A stretch of 64,000 nucleotides of DNA from Hymenobacter glacialis (GCF_001816165.1 NZ_MDZC01000014.1:62001-126000); one strand, 5' to 3'; shown: positions 8,264 through 17,316, counted from the stretch's first letter. Program-made: numbers and translations. The notes: generated from the sequence alone by a model not told the origin.

Positions 8264-8686
8264 ATGCAAAAACTTAGCAGCGTCTTGCTGGTCGATGACG
8301 ACCAAACGACTAACTACCTCAATCGACTGTTGCTGAATAGGTTGGAAGTGACCAGTAAGCTGCTGGTAGCCACCAATGGCCAGGAGGCGCTGGACCTGCT
8401 GGAGGAGCATTGCAAGGGTGCCACCACAAACTGCCCGGCCCTGATTCTGTTGGATGTGAAAATGCCCGTGCTGGATGGATTTGGCTTCTTAGCGGCCTAC
8501 GACTTGCTGCCTCTGCCGGAGAAAGAGGCCATCATCATCGTTATGCTCACCACCTCCCTGCACCCGCAGGACGTGGACCGGGTGGGCAAGCTCAACATTG
8601 CCGGCTTCTTGAACAAACCCCTCACGGAGGAGAAAATCAACCAGGTGCTGCATAGTCACTTCAACCGCAGCCTGCCTGGCACATAG
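8264..8686 (+). CDS. Single-domain response regulator (receiver only)
   Basis: 140 aa from the ATG at 8264. Acidic pocket VDDDQ at 10-14, phosphoacceptor Asp64 in LLDVKMPVLDG, conserved Thr in VMLTTS and Lys in NKPLTEE. No output domain follows, so it acts by protein contact or as a phosphate shuttle, like Rcp1/CheY-type receivers paired with PAS kinases. It lies 41 nt after the kinase gene on the same strand and closes the kaiC-kaiB-kaiB-kinase operon. Confidence 0.9.
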   Translation: MQKLSSVLLVDDDQTTNYLNRLLLNRLEVTSKLLVATNGQEALDLLEEHCKGATTNCPALILLDVKMPVLDGFGFLAAYDLLPLPEKEAIIIVMLTTSLHPQDVDRVGKLNIAGFLNKPLTEEKINQVLHSHFNRSLPGT

Positions 8687-8757
8687 CTCACTCTGGCTGC
8701 TGGAGCAGAAAGGCCTCTGGCCACGCAACAGCGGTAGACAGCATTTGCATCGGGTAC

Positions 8758-8804
8758 AAAAAAAAGGGCAACCGGGGCCGTTGTAACGGCTGTTCCGGTT
8801 GCCC
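8758..8804 (-). terminator. Rho-independent terminator of the S9 peptidase gene
   Basis: On the minus strand GGGCAACCGG (8795-8804) pairs with CCGGTTGCCC (8766-8775), followed by eight T (8758-8765). It is 20 nt past the peptidase stop codon and may also stop transcripts coming from the response-regulator side. Confidence 0.85.
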
Positions 8805-8824
8805 CCCTTCTGTGCCCGCCGGGC

Positions 8825-11152
8825 CTAGTTGCGCGGGTCGGCTTTGGGTTTCATCTCGTAGTCGTGTGGGGGCTGGGCACCGGCCAGATGCTGCACGAAG
8901 TAGTCCCAGCGGCGGCGCGTCATGTAGGGCGAGTAGCTACCATAGCCGTGGGCTGCGTTAGGAAACACCACCAGGTCGTAACTCTTATTGGCCTTAGTGA
9001 GGGCTTCTACCACCAGAAAGGTGTTGTAGGGAGGCACATTGTCGTCCATCAGGCCGTGGGCCAGCATGAGCTTGCCCTTAAGACTTTTGGCAAAGGTGGC
9101 GTTGGCCTGGTTGTCGTAGTTGGTGGTGCCGTCGGGGTTGGTTTTAAGCAGGCCGATGTAGCGCTCGGCCCAGTCGTCTTCGTAGTTGCGGTTTTCGTGG
9201 TTGCCCGATTCGGAGATGCCCACTTTGAAGAAGTCCGGGTAGCGGAACATGGCCGCCGCCGTAGCGTAGCCACCGCCCGAGTGGCCCCAGATGCCGGCCC
9301 GCTCCAGGTCGATGTAGGGGTACTTCTGCGCCAGCTGCCGCATGCCCGTCACCTGGTCCGATAGCGTGTTTTCAGCCATGTTGCCATAACAGGCATCGTG
9401 GTAGCTCTTGGAGCGCAGGGGGTTGCAGCTGCCTTCAATTACCACCACCACAAAGCCCAGCTCGGCCAGGGCCTGGTGGTCGCTCCGCGCCGCCGAAAAC
9501 GACCAGTTGCCCACGCCGCCGCCCTGCGGGCCGGGGTAGATGTAGTTGATAATGGGGTATTTTTTGGCCGGGTCCAGCGTGGTGGGCGTGAACATGAGGC
9601 CGTACAGGTCAATCTGACCGTCCTGGTTTTTCACCGTGATGGGCGTGGGCGCCTTCCAGCCGGTGGAGGTGAGGCGGGAAATATCGGTCTTTTCCAGGGG
9701 CAGCAACAGCTTGCCGTCGGCCGCGCGCAGCACCGACGCGCCCGGCTTGTCGGGCTGCGAGTAAGCGTCGATAAAGTACTTGCCCGAGGGCGAAAGCGTG
9801 ACCTGGTGGTTGCCGGCTTCGGGGGTGAGGAGCGTGAGCTTTTTGCCATCCAGCCCCACGCGGTAGAGGTGGGTGAAGTAGGGGTTGCCCGGCTCGCGGC
9901 CATTGGCCAGGAAGTAGAGCTGGCGCTTGGCCTCGTCCACCTTCAGCAGCTGCGTCACCACAAAATCACCTTTGGTAATCTGCTGCTTGACTTTGCCGCT
10001 GGTGGCGTCGTAGAGGTACAGCTGGCCCCAGTTGTCGCGCTCCGAATACCAGATGATTTCCTTGCTTTTGGGCAGGTAGCGCCAGTTGATGGCGCCCTGG
10101 CCCGACTCGTACTGCGTGGCTACGTTCTCCTCAAATACCTCGCGCACGGCGCCGGTGGCGGCATCCGCTACCCGGATTTTCTCCTGCTTGTGGTCGCGCG
10201 AAGTCGAGACGAAAGCCAGTTGGCTGCCATCGGGGCTCCAGTCCACGTCGTCGAAGGTACCGCTGCTGGAAATATCGTCCGATAGACTGCCGCGGTGCGC
10301 GTCGGCGGGTATCTGCAAACGCACCACTTTGGCGGGATTCACTTCCACAATCACCCGCTCAATGGTGGCAATGTCTTTGTCGCCGGGCAGGGGGTACTTC
10401 CACGCCTTCAGGGTTGGTTTGCCAATGTTGGTGGTCACGAGGTACATGTCACTCACGTTGCGCTGGTCCTGCCGGAAGGTGGCAATCTTGCGCGAATCGG
10501 GCGACCAGCGCAGCACGGGTTTGTCGCTGTGCGTCCAGCCGGCGTTGTCGGTGGCGTAGCCATAGTCCTTGGCCCCGTCGGTGGTGAGCTGGGTTTTCTG
10601 GTCGGTTTTGGTGTCGCGCACCCACAGGTTGTGGTCTTGGATGTAGGCCGCCAGCTGGCCGTTGGGCGATTCTATCTCGTTCTCGGCGTTGGGGCTGGCC
10701 TTGGCTGCGGGCGTAGTGTTCGGGGTCACCTGGCCGCTCATTACGTCGTAGTTCCAGCTTTTGCCGCCAGTGGTGAAGGAGATGACCTCCTCATCGGGCG
10801 AAAACGTGAAGCTGCGAAACGGCAGCCGGGCCGCCTCGTAGGGCTGGCCGCTGGCCGCTGAGAGCCCGGCCGCCAGCTTGGCGTGGTCAAAGGCAGGGGT
10901 GCGGGTTTTGCGGGCCGGGTCCACCAGCATGAACTCGCTGCCCTGGGCCGTCATCACCCGGTACCAGAACCGGTCGTTGGCCAGCCAGTTGGGGCGGCCC
11001 ATGCTGCGGTCTACCAGGGCCTGGGTGTTGTAGCCCATGAAGCGTTCGGCGCGGGCGTAGTCTTGCGCCGTGAGGGCCGGTAGCTGCTGGGCCGTGGCCA
11101 CCTCCGGCAGGGAGAATGCCACCACAGTAAGAGCCAATAAATACTTGTGCAT
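8825..11152 (-). CDS. Exported S9B family peptidase (dipeptidyl peptidase IV-like)
   Basis: 775 aa from the ATG at 11152. A signal peptide (MHKYLLALTVVAFSLPEVATAQ) makes it periplasmic or exported. Residues ~90-500 form the eight-bladed DPP IV propeller (repeated W-SPDS/DG blocks, for example LRWSPDSRKIATF and DVDWSPDGSQLAF). The alpha/beta-hydrolase domain carries GHSGGGY with Ser625, Asp703 in HGLMDDNVP and His735 in NAAHGYG, a complete triad. The double-Glu-like motif region EVISF/EEVATQ is not clear enough to assign, so cleavage after X-Pro is the family expectation rather than proven. Monocistronic with its own terminator. Confidence 0.93.
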   Translation of the reverse strand: MHKYLLALTVVAFSLPEVATAQQLPALTAQDYARAERFMGYNTQALVDRSMGRPNWLANDRFWYRVMTAQGSEFMLVDPARKTRTPAFDHAKLAAGLSAASGQPYEAARLPFRSFTFSPDEEVISFTTGGKSWNYDVMSGQVTPNTTPAAKASPNAENEIESPNGQLAAYIQDHNLWVRDTKTDQKTQLTTDGAKDYGYATDNAGWTHSDKPVLRWSPDSRKIATFRQDQRNVSDMYLVTTNIGKPTLKAWKYPLPGDKDIATIERVIVEVNPAKVVRLQIPADAHRGSLSDDISSSGTFDDVDWSPDGSQLAFVSTSRDHKQEKIRVADAATGAVREVFEENVATQYESGQGAINWRYLPKSKEIIWYSERDNWGQLYLYDATSGKVKQQITKGDFVVTQLLKVDEAKRQLYFLANGREPGNPYFTHLYRVGLDGKKLTLLTPEAGNHQVTLSPSGKYFIDAYSQPDKPGASVLRAADGKLLLPLEKTDISRLTSTGWKAPTPITVKNQDGQIDLYGLMFTPTTLDPAKKYPIINYIYPGPQGGGVGNWSFSAARSDHQALAELGFVVVVIEGSCNPLRSKSYHDACYGNMAENTLSDQVTGMRQLAQKYPYIDLERAGIWGHSGGGYATAAAMFRYPDFFKVGISESGNHENRNYEDDWAERYIGLLKTNPDGTTNYDNQANATFAKSLKGKLMLAHGLMDDNVPPYNTFLVVEALTKANKSYDLVVFPNAAHGYGSYSPYMTRRRWDYFVQHLAGAQPPHDYEMKPKADPRN

Positions 11153-11471
11153 ATACTTTGTAGGGAACAGGCTTAAGGTCAGAATTTTCAGAAACGAAAG
11201 GTAGAGCGAAATCCGCAACTGGTCTTTGGAAGGGCTGGCCTGGGCAGTGAGAATGGGCCTTGTGTGGCACCGTTATCAACCCGGTGAACTGCGTTTCAAC
11301 GGTCTCCCTGGCCTTAACGGCCGGCCGCATCCTACCCTTGGTTGCGCTGCCGCCGTACGTGGTCAATGCCTGCTGTTTCGCATTTGGCGGTGCCGGGCTA
11401 ATGCCCGGATTTGGGTGGCGCCGGCCCGCCAGCTTTCGCAAACTGCGTTCGGCCAGTTTCGTTGCCATTGC

Positions 11472-11996
11472 CTACCAGCTGCTCAGAATGGGGTGGGCAT
11501 CAAGGTAGTGCCACACCCACCGCAGCACCGCAAAGCTCCCCCAGGCCACCAGCCCAAATACCACCAAAAAAACCAGCAGCAGGAGCACCACCAGGCCCTT
11601 GCCGCTGCCGGTGTGCCGGCCCTCGGCGTAGTGGCGGCGCAGCAGGGCTACGTTGCGCTCGTTGCTTTTGTAAGCGAAGTCGAAGATGTTGCCCAGCAGG
11701 GGGATGGCCCCAATCACGGTGTCGAGCAGGATATTGAAGGCCATGCGCACCACCACCGCCCCACTGGCCCCGTGGCGGAGCATGGTCATGAGCAGAGCCA
11801 CCGACACAGCCAGCGACGACAGGTCGCCCACCACTGGCACCAGGCCCAGCAGCGGGTCGAGGCCGAAGCGGAACCGGGTGCCCGGCAGCCGAAACTGGCT
11901 ATCCATGAGGCGGGCGATGCGCTCCACCCAACGCAGCCGCTCGTTGGCATCAAAGGCAGAAGTAGGAGGGATGGCGGGCTGACGCGGCTGAAGCAT
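11472..11996 (-). CDS. DUF4112 membrane protein
   Basis: 174 aa. Residues 18-45 (WVERIARLMDSQFRLPGTRFRFGLDPLLGL...) and the following VPVVGDLSSLAVS and IGAIPLLGNIFDFAYKSN motifs are the DUF4112 signature. Two moderately hydrophobic segments (about 52-75 and 85-105) are followed by a strong C-terminal span (about 133-160). Function unknown. It stands alone between the peptidase gene and the BLUF genes. Confidence 0.85.
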   Translation of the reverse strand: MLQPRQPAIPPTSAFDANERLRWVERIARLMDSQFRLPGTRFRFGLDPLLGLVPVVGDLSSLAVSVALLMTMLRHGASGAVVVRMAFNILLDTVIGAIPLLGNIFDFAYKSNERNVALLRRHYAEGRHTGSGKGLVVLLLLVFLVVFGLVAWGSFAVLRWVWHYLDAHPILSSW

Positions 11997-12214
11997 GGGC
12001 GGGAGATTTTGTGCTTAATACGTTCCGCCGAGCCAAACGGACACCGGGAACGGCAGAAGGCAAAAGGACGTTATTTTGGTGGTAATGCTGCGTGAGTGAG
12101 CCAGTACGTTATCAATTGATTGCCGCACTTGTCATTACGGTCGCTGCATTGCTTATTGCCAAGGCGAATGCGAACACCAGCTGCTGGCAAAGCTGAGGAA
12201 ACCCCAGAGACATC

Positions 12215-12255
12215 AAAGAAAAAGCCCTAACCACGCTGGTCAGGGCTTTTTCTTT
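12215..12255. terminator. Bidirectional rho-independent terminator
   Basis: Perfect 14-bp arms AAAGAAAAAGCCCT (12215-12228) and AGGGCTTTTTCTTT (12242-12255) with a 13-nt loop. A/T-rich arm ends supply a U-run in either direction. It follows the BLUF gene that ends at 12293. The rest of 11997-12292 shows no gene. Confidence 0.85.
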
Positions 12256-12292
12256 CGGCGGTACCTCATTACGGGCTCAAGTAGCCCGGCCG

Positions 12293-12904
12293 CTACCGGC
12301 GCAGCGGCGCAAAGCTAGTGGGCGGCGGCATGTGCACGTTGAAGGCCTGAAGCAGCGCCGACAGGAGCCGGTCGCTGGCAGGTGCATCCGAGGCCTCTTC
12401 CTGCAGCAGCACGGTTTCGAAGGCGCGCACCACAGCCGAGCCGGCCACACGCCCCAGGGCCATCTCCCAGTTGCCGAAGCGACGCTTAGGCCCATGGCCT
12501 TCGCTAACGGTGACGACGTGCGTGTGCCGGCCATCTCGCTGAATGCGGGCATAAAGGGCCTGCACCTCGGCTTTGGGACCTTCCAGCACTTGCACGAAGC
12601 AGCCGTTGCTGTGCAGCAGCAGCCCGGTGAGGTGATGCCGGATGTTGTAGGAGCGGGCCGCGGCCAGCATCTCCTGCAACTGGGCTTCGGTGAGAAGCCG
12701 GGTGGCGTGGCTGCGGTATAAGACGTGGTAGGGGCTGGCATCCAGCAGCTTCAACACCTGCTCGCAGCTCACCTCCTGCCGCTGGTAGCGGGCCAGCAAC
12801 TGGTGTTCGTAGTGCCGGGCATGTGGGGCAGCAGCGGCAGCCAGGTCGGCGGCCCAATTCCTAACGCGGTACTGAGCCTCGGTATCGAGGGAAGAAGGTA
12901 ACAT
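12293..12904 (-). CDS. BLUF-domain blue-light photoreceptor 1
   Basis: 203 aa. A helical N-terminal extension (about 1-55) precedes a BLUF domain at about 58-150. The flavin-binding set is complete: Tyr63 in VLYRSHAT, Asn87 in RSYNIRHHLTGLLL, Gln105 in FVQVLEG, then Trp146 and Met148 in NWEM. BLUF domains bind FAD and signal through a Tyr-Gln hydrogen-bond switch. No enzymatic output domain follows, only a C-terminal helical cap, so output is probably by protein contact. A paralogue with the same extension lies at 14753-15352. The ATG at 12904 is used. Confidence 0.92.
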   Translation of the reverse strand: MLPSSLDTEAQYRVRNWAADLAAAAAPHARHYEHQLLARYQRQEVSCEQVLKLLDASPYHVLYRSHATRLLTEAQLQEMLAAARSYNIRHHLTGLLLHSNGCFVQVLEGPKAEVQALYARIQRDGRHTHVVTVSEGHGPKRRFGNWEMALGRVAGSAVVRAFETVLLQEEASDAPASDRLLSALLQAFNVHMPPPTSFAPLRR

Positions 12905-13319
12905 CTGCTGCCTATACGCGGCTCCGGCGCTTTGGGTGTGAAAATTTTAAGACTGCACATACATATACATAGATGATTTTAAAAATCAATGCACTCATGA
13001 GCACCTCGCAGCACCCGGGAATCATCGTGCTCAGCACCTTGCGGTTGCGGGCGCGACGAGGAGCATACGCCGGCACATCGCCTGCCTGCAGCAGTGCAGC
13101 CGTAGCAGGTAGGGGCTCTTACGCCCAGATCCGGCCAGTTCTTTTGACACACCATTGTGCCTGCTCTCAAAAGCTATCCGAACAGGCATAACAAGGCATA
13201 TTGCCACAGCAGCGGCAATAGTCAGTCAAATTCAAGATGGCAGATTACGTTTCGCCCCCCTGTATTAACTCAAGGTCAGCCGTAGTGTGCTTAAAATCAG
13301 GTATTAGCTGGTGCCTGCT
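12905..13319. other. Intergenic region, no gene recognised
   Basis: 415 nt between BLUF gene 1 and the gene at 13320. An A/T-rich stretch at 12935-12990 probably holds the BLUF gene promoter on the minus strand. Short open frames here have no recognisable protein character. No repeat or RNA fold stands out. Confidence 0.45.
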
Positions 13320-13745
13320 TTATGCCATCTCCTCAAGCCACGCCCGTGCCAGGTCGTGGTCACCAAAGAGCCGGTAGGTCATGGCTGCCGCCTGGGCGGT
13401 AGCCGCGGCTACTTCGGATGGCAGCTGGGCAAAGTCTTCGGCTGGCAGCAGCACAGCCCCAAACAAAGGGTGGCGGCGCGGCTGGGAAGTGTTGAGCCAG
13501 AGTTCGGTAATCCAGGTTTCTTCTTCGGTGGTGAAGGGCACCATTAGTCGATGGTCGCCCAGCATCTTGTGCCATTCGCGTTTGGCCAGCAGTAATTTAG
13601 CTTGGCCCAATAGGGTTTGCACATCGGCAAATCGGCGCGGGCCGGCATTGTGCTTTATTATCACAAAGCCACCCACAGGCAGGGACTGGGCGAGGACCTG
13701 GCCGACGGGATTTTCAAAAAATAATTGTAACGAAGCAGGAGGCAT
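13320..13745 (-). CDS. Conserved-looking protein of unknown function
   Basis: 141 aa from the ATG at 13745 (MPPASLQLFFENPVGQVLAQ). No family recognised with confidence. It alternates beta-like and amphipathic segments (VGGFVIIKHNAG, FADVQTLLGQAKLLLAKREW, FTTEEETWITELWL) and ends in an Ala-rich helix. It has no signal peptide or membrane span, so it is probably cytosolic. A gene of similar size and orientation precedes it in a patch of light or GAF sensor genes, so a partner role is possible but unproven. The further upstream open frame lacks protein character. Confidence 0.6.
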   Translation of the reverse strand: MPPASLQLFFENPVGQVLAQSLPVGGFVIIKHNAGPRRFADVQTLLGQAKLLLAKREWHKMLGDHRLMVPFTTEEETWITELWLNTSQPRRHPLFGAVLLPAEDFAQLPSEVAAATAQAAAMTYRLFGDHDLARAWLEEMA

Positions 13746-14086
13746 AACAGCAGAAAAATATAAGGTGATAGAGGCACAAACGTACGAAACAGTATGGCGA
13801 ACCCCGTCCCGGACGGTGCAGGCAGGCCCGCGCCGCACCAGCGAAAGGCCGCTTTTGTGCTATTTGTTAATGTGTTGAAACCCCTGGTACGGCGTAGGCA
13901 GGCGCAACGCGCTGGCCACTGGGTACCAAGGCATTTTTGGCATCGGCCGGTGCGCCCGGTCCTTGAATCGAAGCCGACGTTCACGCCTTCATTGGACCTG
14001 TTGAGGTCTCGGGGAGCAGGCGCTCTGTACTCAGTTATTGTAGAAACAGGTGGCCAATGACTGGCAACGCGTACCTCACAACCCGA
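13746..14086. other. Intergenic region, no gene recognised
   Basis: 340 nt between the unknown gene and the GAF-domain gene, both on the minus strand. Nothing convincing on either strand and no clear terminator hairpin with a U-run. Confidence 0.4.
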
Positions 14087-14635
14087 CTACTTCTGAACGG
14101 CTGATTCCTGGCTTTGCGCCCGCATATAGGCCTGCACCACGGGCAGAAACAGCGGCACGGCTGCTTCCACGTATTCGCGTTCGGCGGCGGTCCAGTGGTG
14201 GGGGTGGCCAAACACGCAGGGCTGCAGAATGCCCCACAGCTGCCCGCGATGGGTGATGTGGGCGTGCACCAGGGCCCGGTGGCCAAAGGTGCGGCGCTCA
14301 AATTCCTGGTTGAGCACGTCCGGCCCGGCTTCGGTCACATCGTCGACAAACACTGTGGGCGCGGCGGCTAGCGCGGCCCGGAACAGCGGGTCTTCCTGGG
14401 GCAGGTCGCCGGTGTCGGCTTGCCAGTCGTGACGCGGGTCGGGCACGGCCTCGTCGAGGCGCCAGACAAAGGCAATGCGGCCGCGGCCCTGGGCTGGGTT
14501 GCGCACGTAGAGAAAGCAGCGGTCGGCGCGCAGGTGGGGGCCCACCAGGTCGAGGGCGCGTTGCAGGGATTCGGCCGGGGGCGTATCGGCCGCCAGGGCG
14601 GCTTCGAGCTCGAGCAGGGGGGCAGCAGGATGCAT
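14087..14635 (-). CDS. GAF-domain protein
   Basis: 182 aa from the ATG at 14635; an in-frame TTG four codons upstream is possible. The whole protein reads as one GAF fold: LQRALDLVGPHLRADRCFLY, a PLFRAALAAAPTVFVDDV block and the closing RALVHAHITHRGQLWGIL, then a helix HHWTAAEREYVEAAVPLF. GAF domains bind small molecules or chromophores. No bilin-attachment Cys is obvious, and no kinase or cyclase domain is attached. It lies between two BLUF photoreceptor genes, which suggests a sensory role in the same pathway. Confidence 0.8.
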   Translation of the reverse strand: MHPAAPLLELEAALAADTPPAESLQRALDLVGPHLRADRCFLYVRNPAQGRGRIAFVWRLDEAVPDPRHDWQADTGDLPQEDPLFRAALAAAPTVFVDDVTEAGPDVLNQEFERRTFGHRALVHAHITHRGQLWGILQPCVFGHPHHWTAAEREYVEAAVPLFLPVVQAYMRAQSQESAVQK

Positions 14636-14752
14636 GGGCGTAAGCAAAATCCCTTATACGCGAACCGCGCTCGGGCGCTCGGTATTTGCAGGAAGTGCCC
14701 GTCCGTTCACCGCCGAAATGGTCTGAGCCTGAGCAAAGCGACTGTGTAGCGG

Positions 14753-15352
14753 CTAGGAGCAAACAGTAGTTGCTGCGCCCGGGGCGAAGGCCTCTAGCAG
14801 GACCTGCAAGTGGGCATTCTCCACGCGCAAGCCAGTGGGCGGGTGCGGGGCCAATACGGCGTCGAGCACCCGGTCTACTTCCGGCGCAGCCACGCTTCCA
14901 AAGCCCATGTTCCAGTCGGCAAACAGGCGCTTGGGGCTGGGGCCTTCGCTCACGGTTACCACCTGCTGATGGCGCGGGTCGCAGCGAATACGGGTGTAGA
15001 GGGCCTCTACCTCGTGCTGGGCGCCTTCGAGCACCTGCACGTAGCGGCCGGCGCTGTACAGCAGCAGGCCCGTAATCCGGTGGCGGGCATTGCGGCGTTC
15101 CGACTGTTCCAGCAAGGCGCGCAGCTCTTGTTCGCTGGGGGGCTGGGTGGCGCGGCTGTGGTAGAAAATCTGGTAGATGCTTTGGTCCAGCAGTTCGCTC
15201 ACCTCGTCCAGGTCCAGAACGCCGGCTTCGAACAGGGCCAGCAGGTCGCGCTCGTAGCGCTGGGGGGCGAGCGGGGTCCCACTCGTGAGAGCGACAGCAA
15301 AGGCCACGGCGCGGCGGCGTTGGGCAATGCTAGTGAGTAAAGGCGTGGGCAT
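14753..15352 (-). CDS. BLUF-domain blue-light photoreceptor 2
   Basis: 199 aa, ATG at 15352. Same architecture as the protein at 12293-12904: a helical extension (about 1-56, ending LDLDEVSELLDQS), then a BLUF domain with Tyr64 in IFYHSRAT, Asn88 in RRNARHRITGLLLY, Gln106 in YVQVLEG, and Trp147/Met149 in DWNMGF. The conserved VVTVSEG(P/H)..KR.F block is shared between the two copies, which points to duplication. No enzymatic output domain. FAD binding and blue-light sensing are expected from the family. Confidence 0.93.
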   Translation of the reverse strand: MPTPLLTSIAQRRRAVAFAVALTSGTPLAPQRYERDLLALFEAGVLDLDEVSELLDQSIYQIFYHSRATQPPSEQELRALLEQSERRNARHRITGLLLYSAGRYVQVLEGAQHEVEALYTRIRCDPRHQQVVTVSEGPSPKRLFADWNMGFGSVAAPEVDRVLDAVLAPHPPTGLRVENAHLQVLLEAFAPGAATTVCS

Positions 15353-15476
15353 GGGCCTGTTTTACGCAGGCTGCCGGGCGTAGATACCCGGAAATTGCGG
15401 GCATAAATACGTATTTGACCGCAGTGAATGGGTAGCGCCGCCGGCTCAAGCTGCTGGGCGCAACCTGCTTGGTCCG

Positions 15477-15484
15477 TACCTTTG
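15477..15484 (+). promoter_or_regulatory. Candidate -7 element upstream of the SulP gene
   Basis: TACCTTTG fits TAnnTTTG and lies 133 nt before the SulP ATG, implying a long leader. A -33 TTG is not obvious. Confidence 0.35.
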
Positions 15485-15617
15485 CCCTTTCCAAAGGCGC
15501 TTTTCGCCTGTTTATTCTCCCCGCTCGCCGCAATTTCTTTACTGGCGCAGCATTGCTCCTGCCGCCCCGTCCTGCCGGACGGGTGCGGCTTTTCTTTTGG
15601 CCCGTTTTAGTGTGTTT

Positions 15618-17162
15618 ATGTCCCAAGTTGCCTCCCATTTTCAGCAGTACACCGTCAATATTAAAGATGAAACCCTGGCGGGACTCACCACGGCCCTGGC
15701 CCTGGTGCCCGAGGTGGTGGCGTTTGCGCTGCTGGCCCACATCAGCCCGTTGGTGGGCATCGGGTCGGCGTTTGTTATTTGCTTGGTCACGAGTGTGTTT
15801 GGGGGGCGGCCGGGCATGATTTCGGGGGCGGCGGGTTCGGTGGCTGTGGTTATTGTGAGCCTGGTGGCCACGCACGGCGTGGAGTACCTGTTTGCGGCGG
15901 TGGTGCTCATGGGGCTGATTCAAATCGGCATCGGGCTGCTGCGGCTGGGCAAGTTCATTCGCCTGGTGCCCCAGCCGGTGGTGTACGGCTTCGTCAACGG
16001 CCTGGCCCTGATAATCTTTATGGCGCAGCTGGAGCAATTCAAGGTGCGCGATGCGGCCGGGGAGGAGCAGTGGCTCACGGGTGGCCCGCTGCTGCTCATG
16101 GTGGGGCTGGTGGCCCTCACCATGGCCATTGTGTATTGGCTGCCCCGGCTCACCAAGGCGGTGCCGGCCTCGCTGGTGGCCATTGCGGCGGTGTCGGCCA
16201 TTGTGATTGGGGGTGGGGTCGAAACCAAGTCGGTGGGCGACATTGCCTCCATTGCGGGTGGGCTGCCCACCTTTCACCTGCCGGAGCTGCCTTTCACCTG
16301 GCAGGTGCTGGGGGTGGTGCTGCCCTACGCCGTTATCATGGCGCTGGTGGGCCTCACCGAGAGCCTGCTCACCCTCACGGTGGTGGACGAGATGACCGAC
16401 ACCCGCGGGCGGGGCAACAAAGACTGCGTGGCCCAGGGCCTGGCCAACGTGGCGTCGGGCTTCAGCGGGGGCATGGGCGGCTGCGCCATGATTGGCCAGA
16501 CCATGGTCAACCTGGAGTCGCGGGGCCGGGGACGGCTCTCGGGCGTGGTGGCCGCCGGGGCGCTGGCCCTGTTCGTGGTGGTGGGCGCGCCCGTCATCGA
16601 GCGGCTGCCGCTGGCCGCCCTGGTGGGGGTGATGTTCATGGTGGTCATCGGCACCTTTGAGTGGGCCAGCCTGCGCATACTGCGGCGCATGCCCCGCACC
16701 GATGTGCTGGTGATGCTGCTGGTGACGCTGGTAACGGCCGTATCGCAAAACCTGGCGCTGGCCGTGCTGCTGGGCGTGGTGGTGTCGGCCCTGGCCTTTG
16801 CCTGGGAAAATGCCAAGCGCATCCGCGCCCGCAAGCACGTGGACGCGGCCGGCGTGCGGCACTACGAAATCTTCGGCCCCCTGTTTTTCGGCTCGGTGCA
16901 GGCGTTTGGGGAGAAGTTCGACGTGGCCGGCGACCCGCCCCAGGTCGTCATCGACTTCCGGGAAAGCCGCGTGGCCGACATGTCGGCCATTGATGCCCTG
17001 CACAAGCTCACCGAGCGCTACCACCGGGCCGGCAAAACCGTGCACCTGCGCCACCTCAGCCCCGACTCCCGCAAACTGTTGGGTAATGCCAGCTCCATCA
17101 TCGAAGTGAGCATATTGGAAGACCCCCTCTACACCGTGGCCGGGGCCGACCGTACGTACTAG
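15618..17162 (+). CDS. SulP-family anion transporter with STAS domain
   Basis: 514 aa from the ATG at 15618; an upstream in-frame start adds seven unlikely residues. Twelve or more hydrophobic segments cover about 25-410. The SulP opening DETLAGLTTALALVPEVVAFALLA, the GRPGMISGAAGS loop and GGMGGCAMIGQTMVN are diagnostic. A C-terminal STAS domain follows (about 425-505; VVIDFRESRVADMSAIDAL). SulP proteins carry sulfate, bicarbonate or other anions, but the substrate cannot be read from sequence. No carbonic anhydrase gene is adjacent. The nearby sulfur locus makes sulfate a reasonable guess only. Confidence 0.93.
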   Translation: MSQVASHFQQYTVNIKDETLAGLTTALALVPEVVAFALLAHISPLVGIGSAFVICLVTSVFGGRPGMISGAAGSVAVVIVSLVATHGVEYLFAAVVLMGLIQIGIGLLRLGKFIRLVPQPVVYGFVNGLALIIFMAQLEQFKVRDAAGEEQWLTGGPLLLMVGLVALTMAIVYWLPRLTKAVPASLVAIAAVSAIVIGGGVETKSVGDIASIAGGLPTFHLPELPFTWQVLGVVLPYAVIMALVGLTESLLTLTVVDEMTDTRGRGNKDCVAQGLANVASGFSGGMGGCAMIGQTMVNLESRGRGRLSGVVAAGALALFVVVGAPVIERLPLAALVGVMFMVVIGTFEWASLRILRRMPRTDVLVMLLVTLVTAVSQNLALAVLLGVVVSALAFAWENAKRIRARKHVDAAGVRHYEIFGPLFFGSVQAFGEKFDVAGDPPQVVIDFRESRVADMSAIDALHKLTERYHRAGKTVHLRHLSPDSRKLLGNASSIIEVSILEDPLYTVAGADRTY

Positions 17163-17195
17163 GCTTGTGCCTGAATAAGGTAAACAACAAAAAAG

Positions 17196-17240
17196 AACGT
17201 CATGCTTCGGCTGTGCGGATGCCAGATGAGCATGACCGTC
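17196..17240. repeat. Degenerate copy of the family 1 palindrome
   Basis: GTCATGCT at 17199-17206 and AGCATGAC at 17229-17236 keep the outer ends of the family 1 arm. The CTCTACCGC part is lost. It lies just after the SulP gene. Confidence 0.6.
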
Positions 17241-17316
17241 AACCGTACGGTTCTCTGTGTTGTTAAATAAAAAGGCTACCGGGCATTAAGCAAGAATGCA
17301 GAAGTAAGCGTGTGCT

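Noticed and set aside
15330..17054. Long antisense open frame opposite the SulP gene
   Set aside because: Composition is His/Gly/Gln-rich with no domain; the SulP frame on the other strand is certain.
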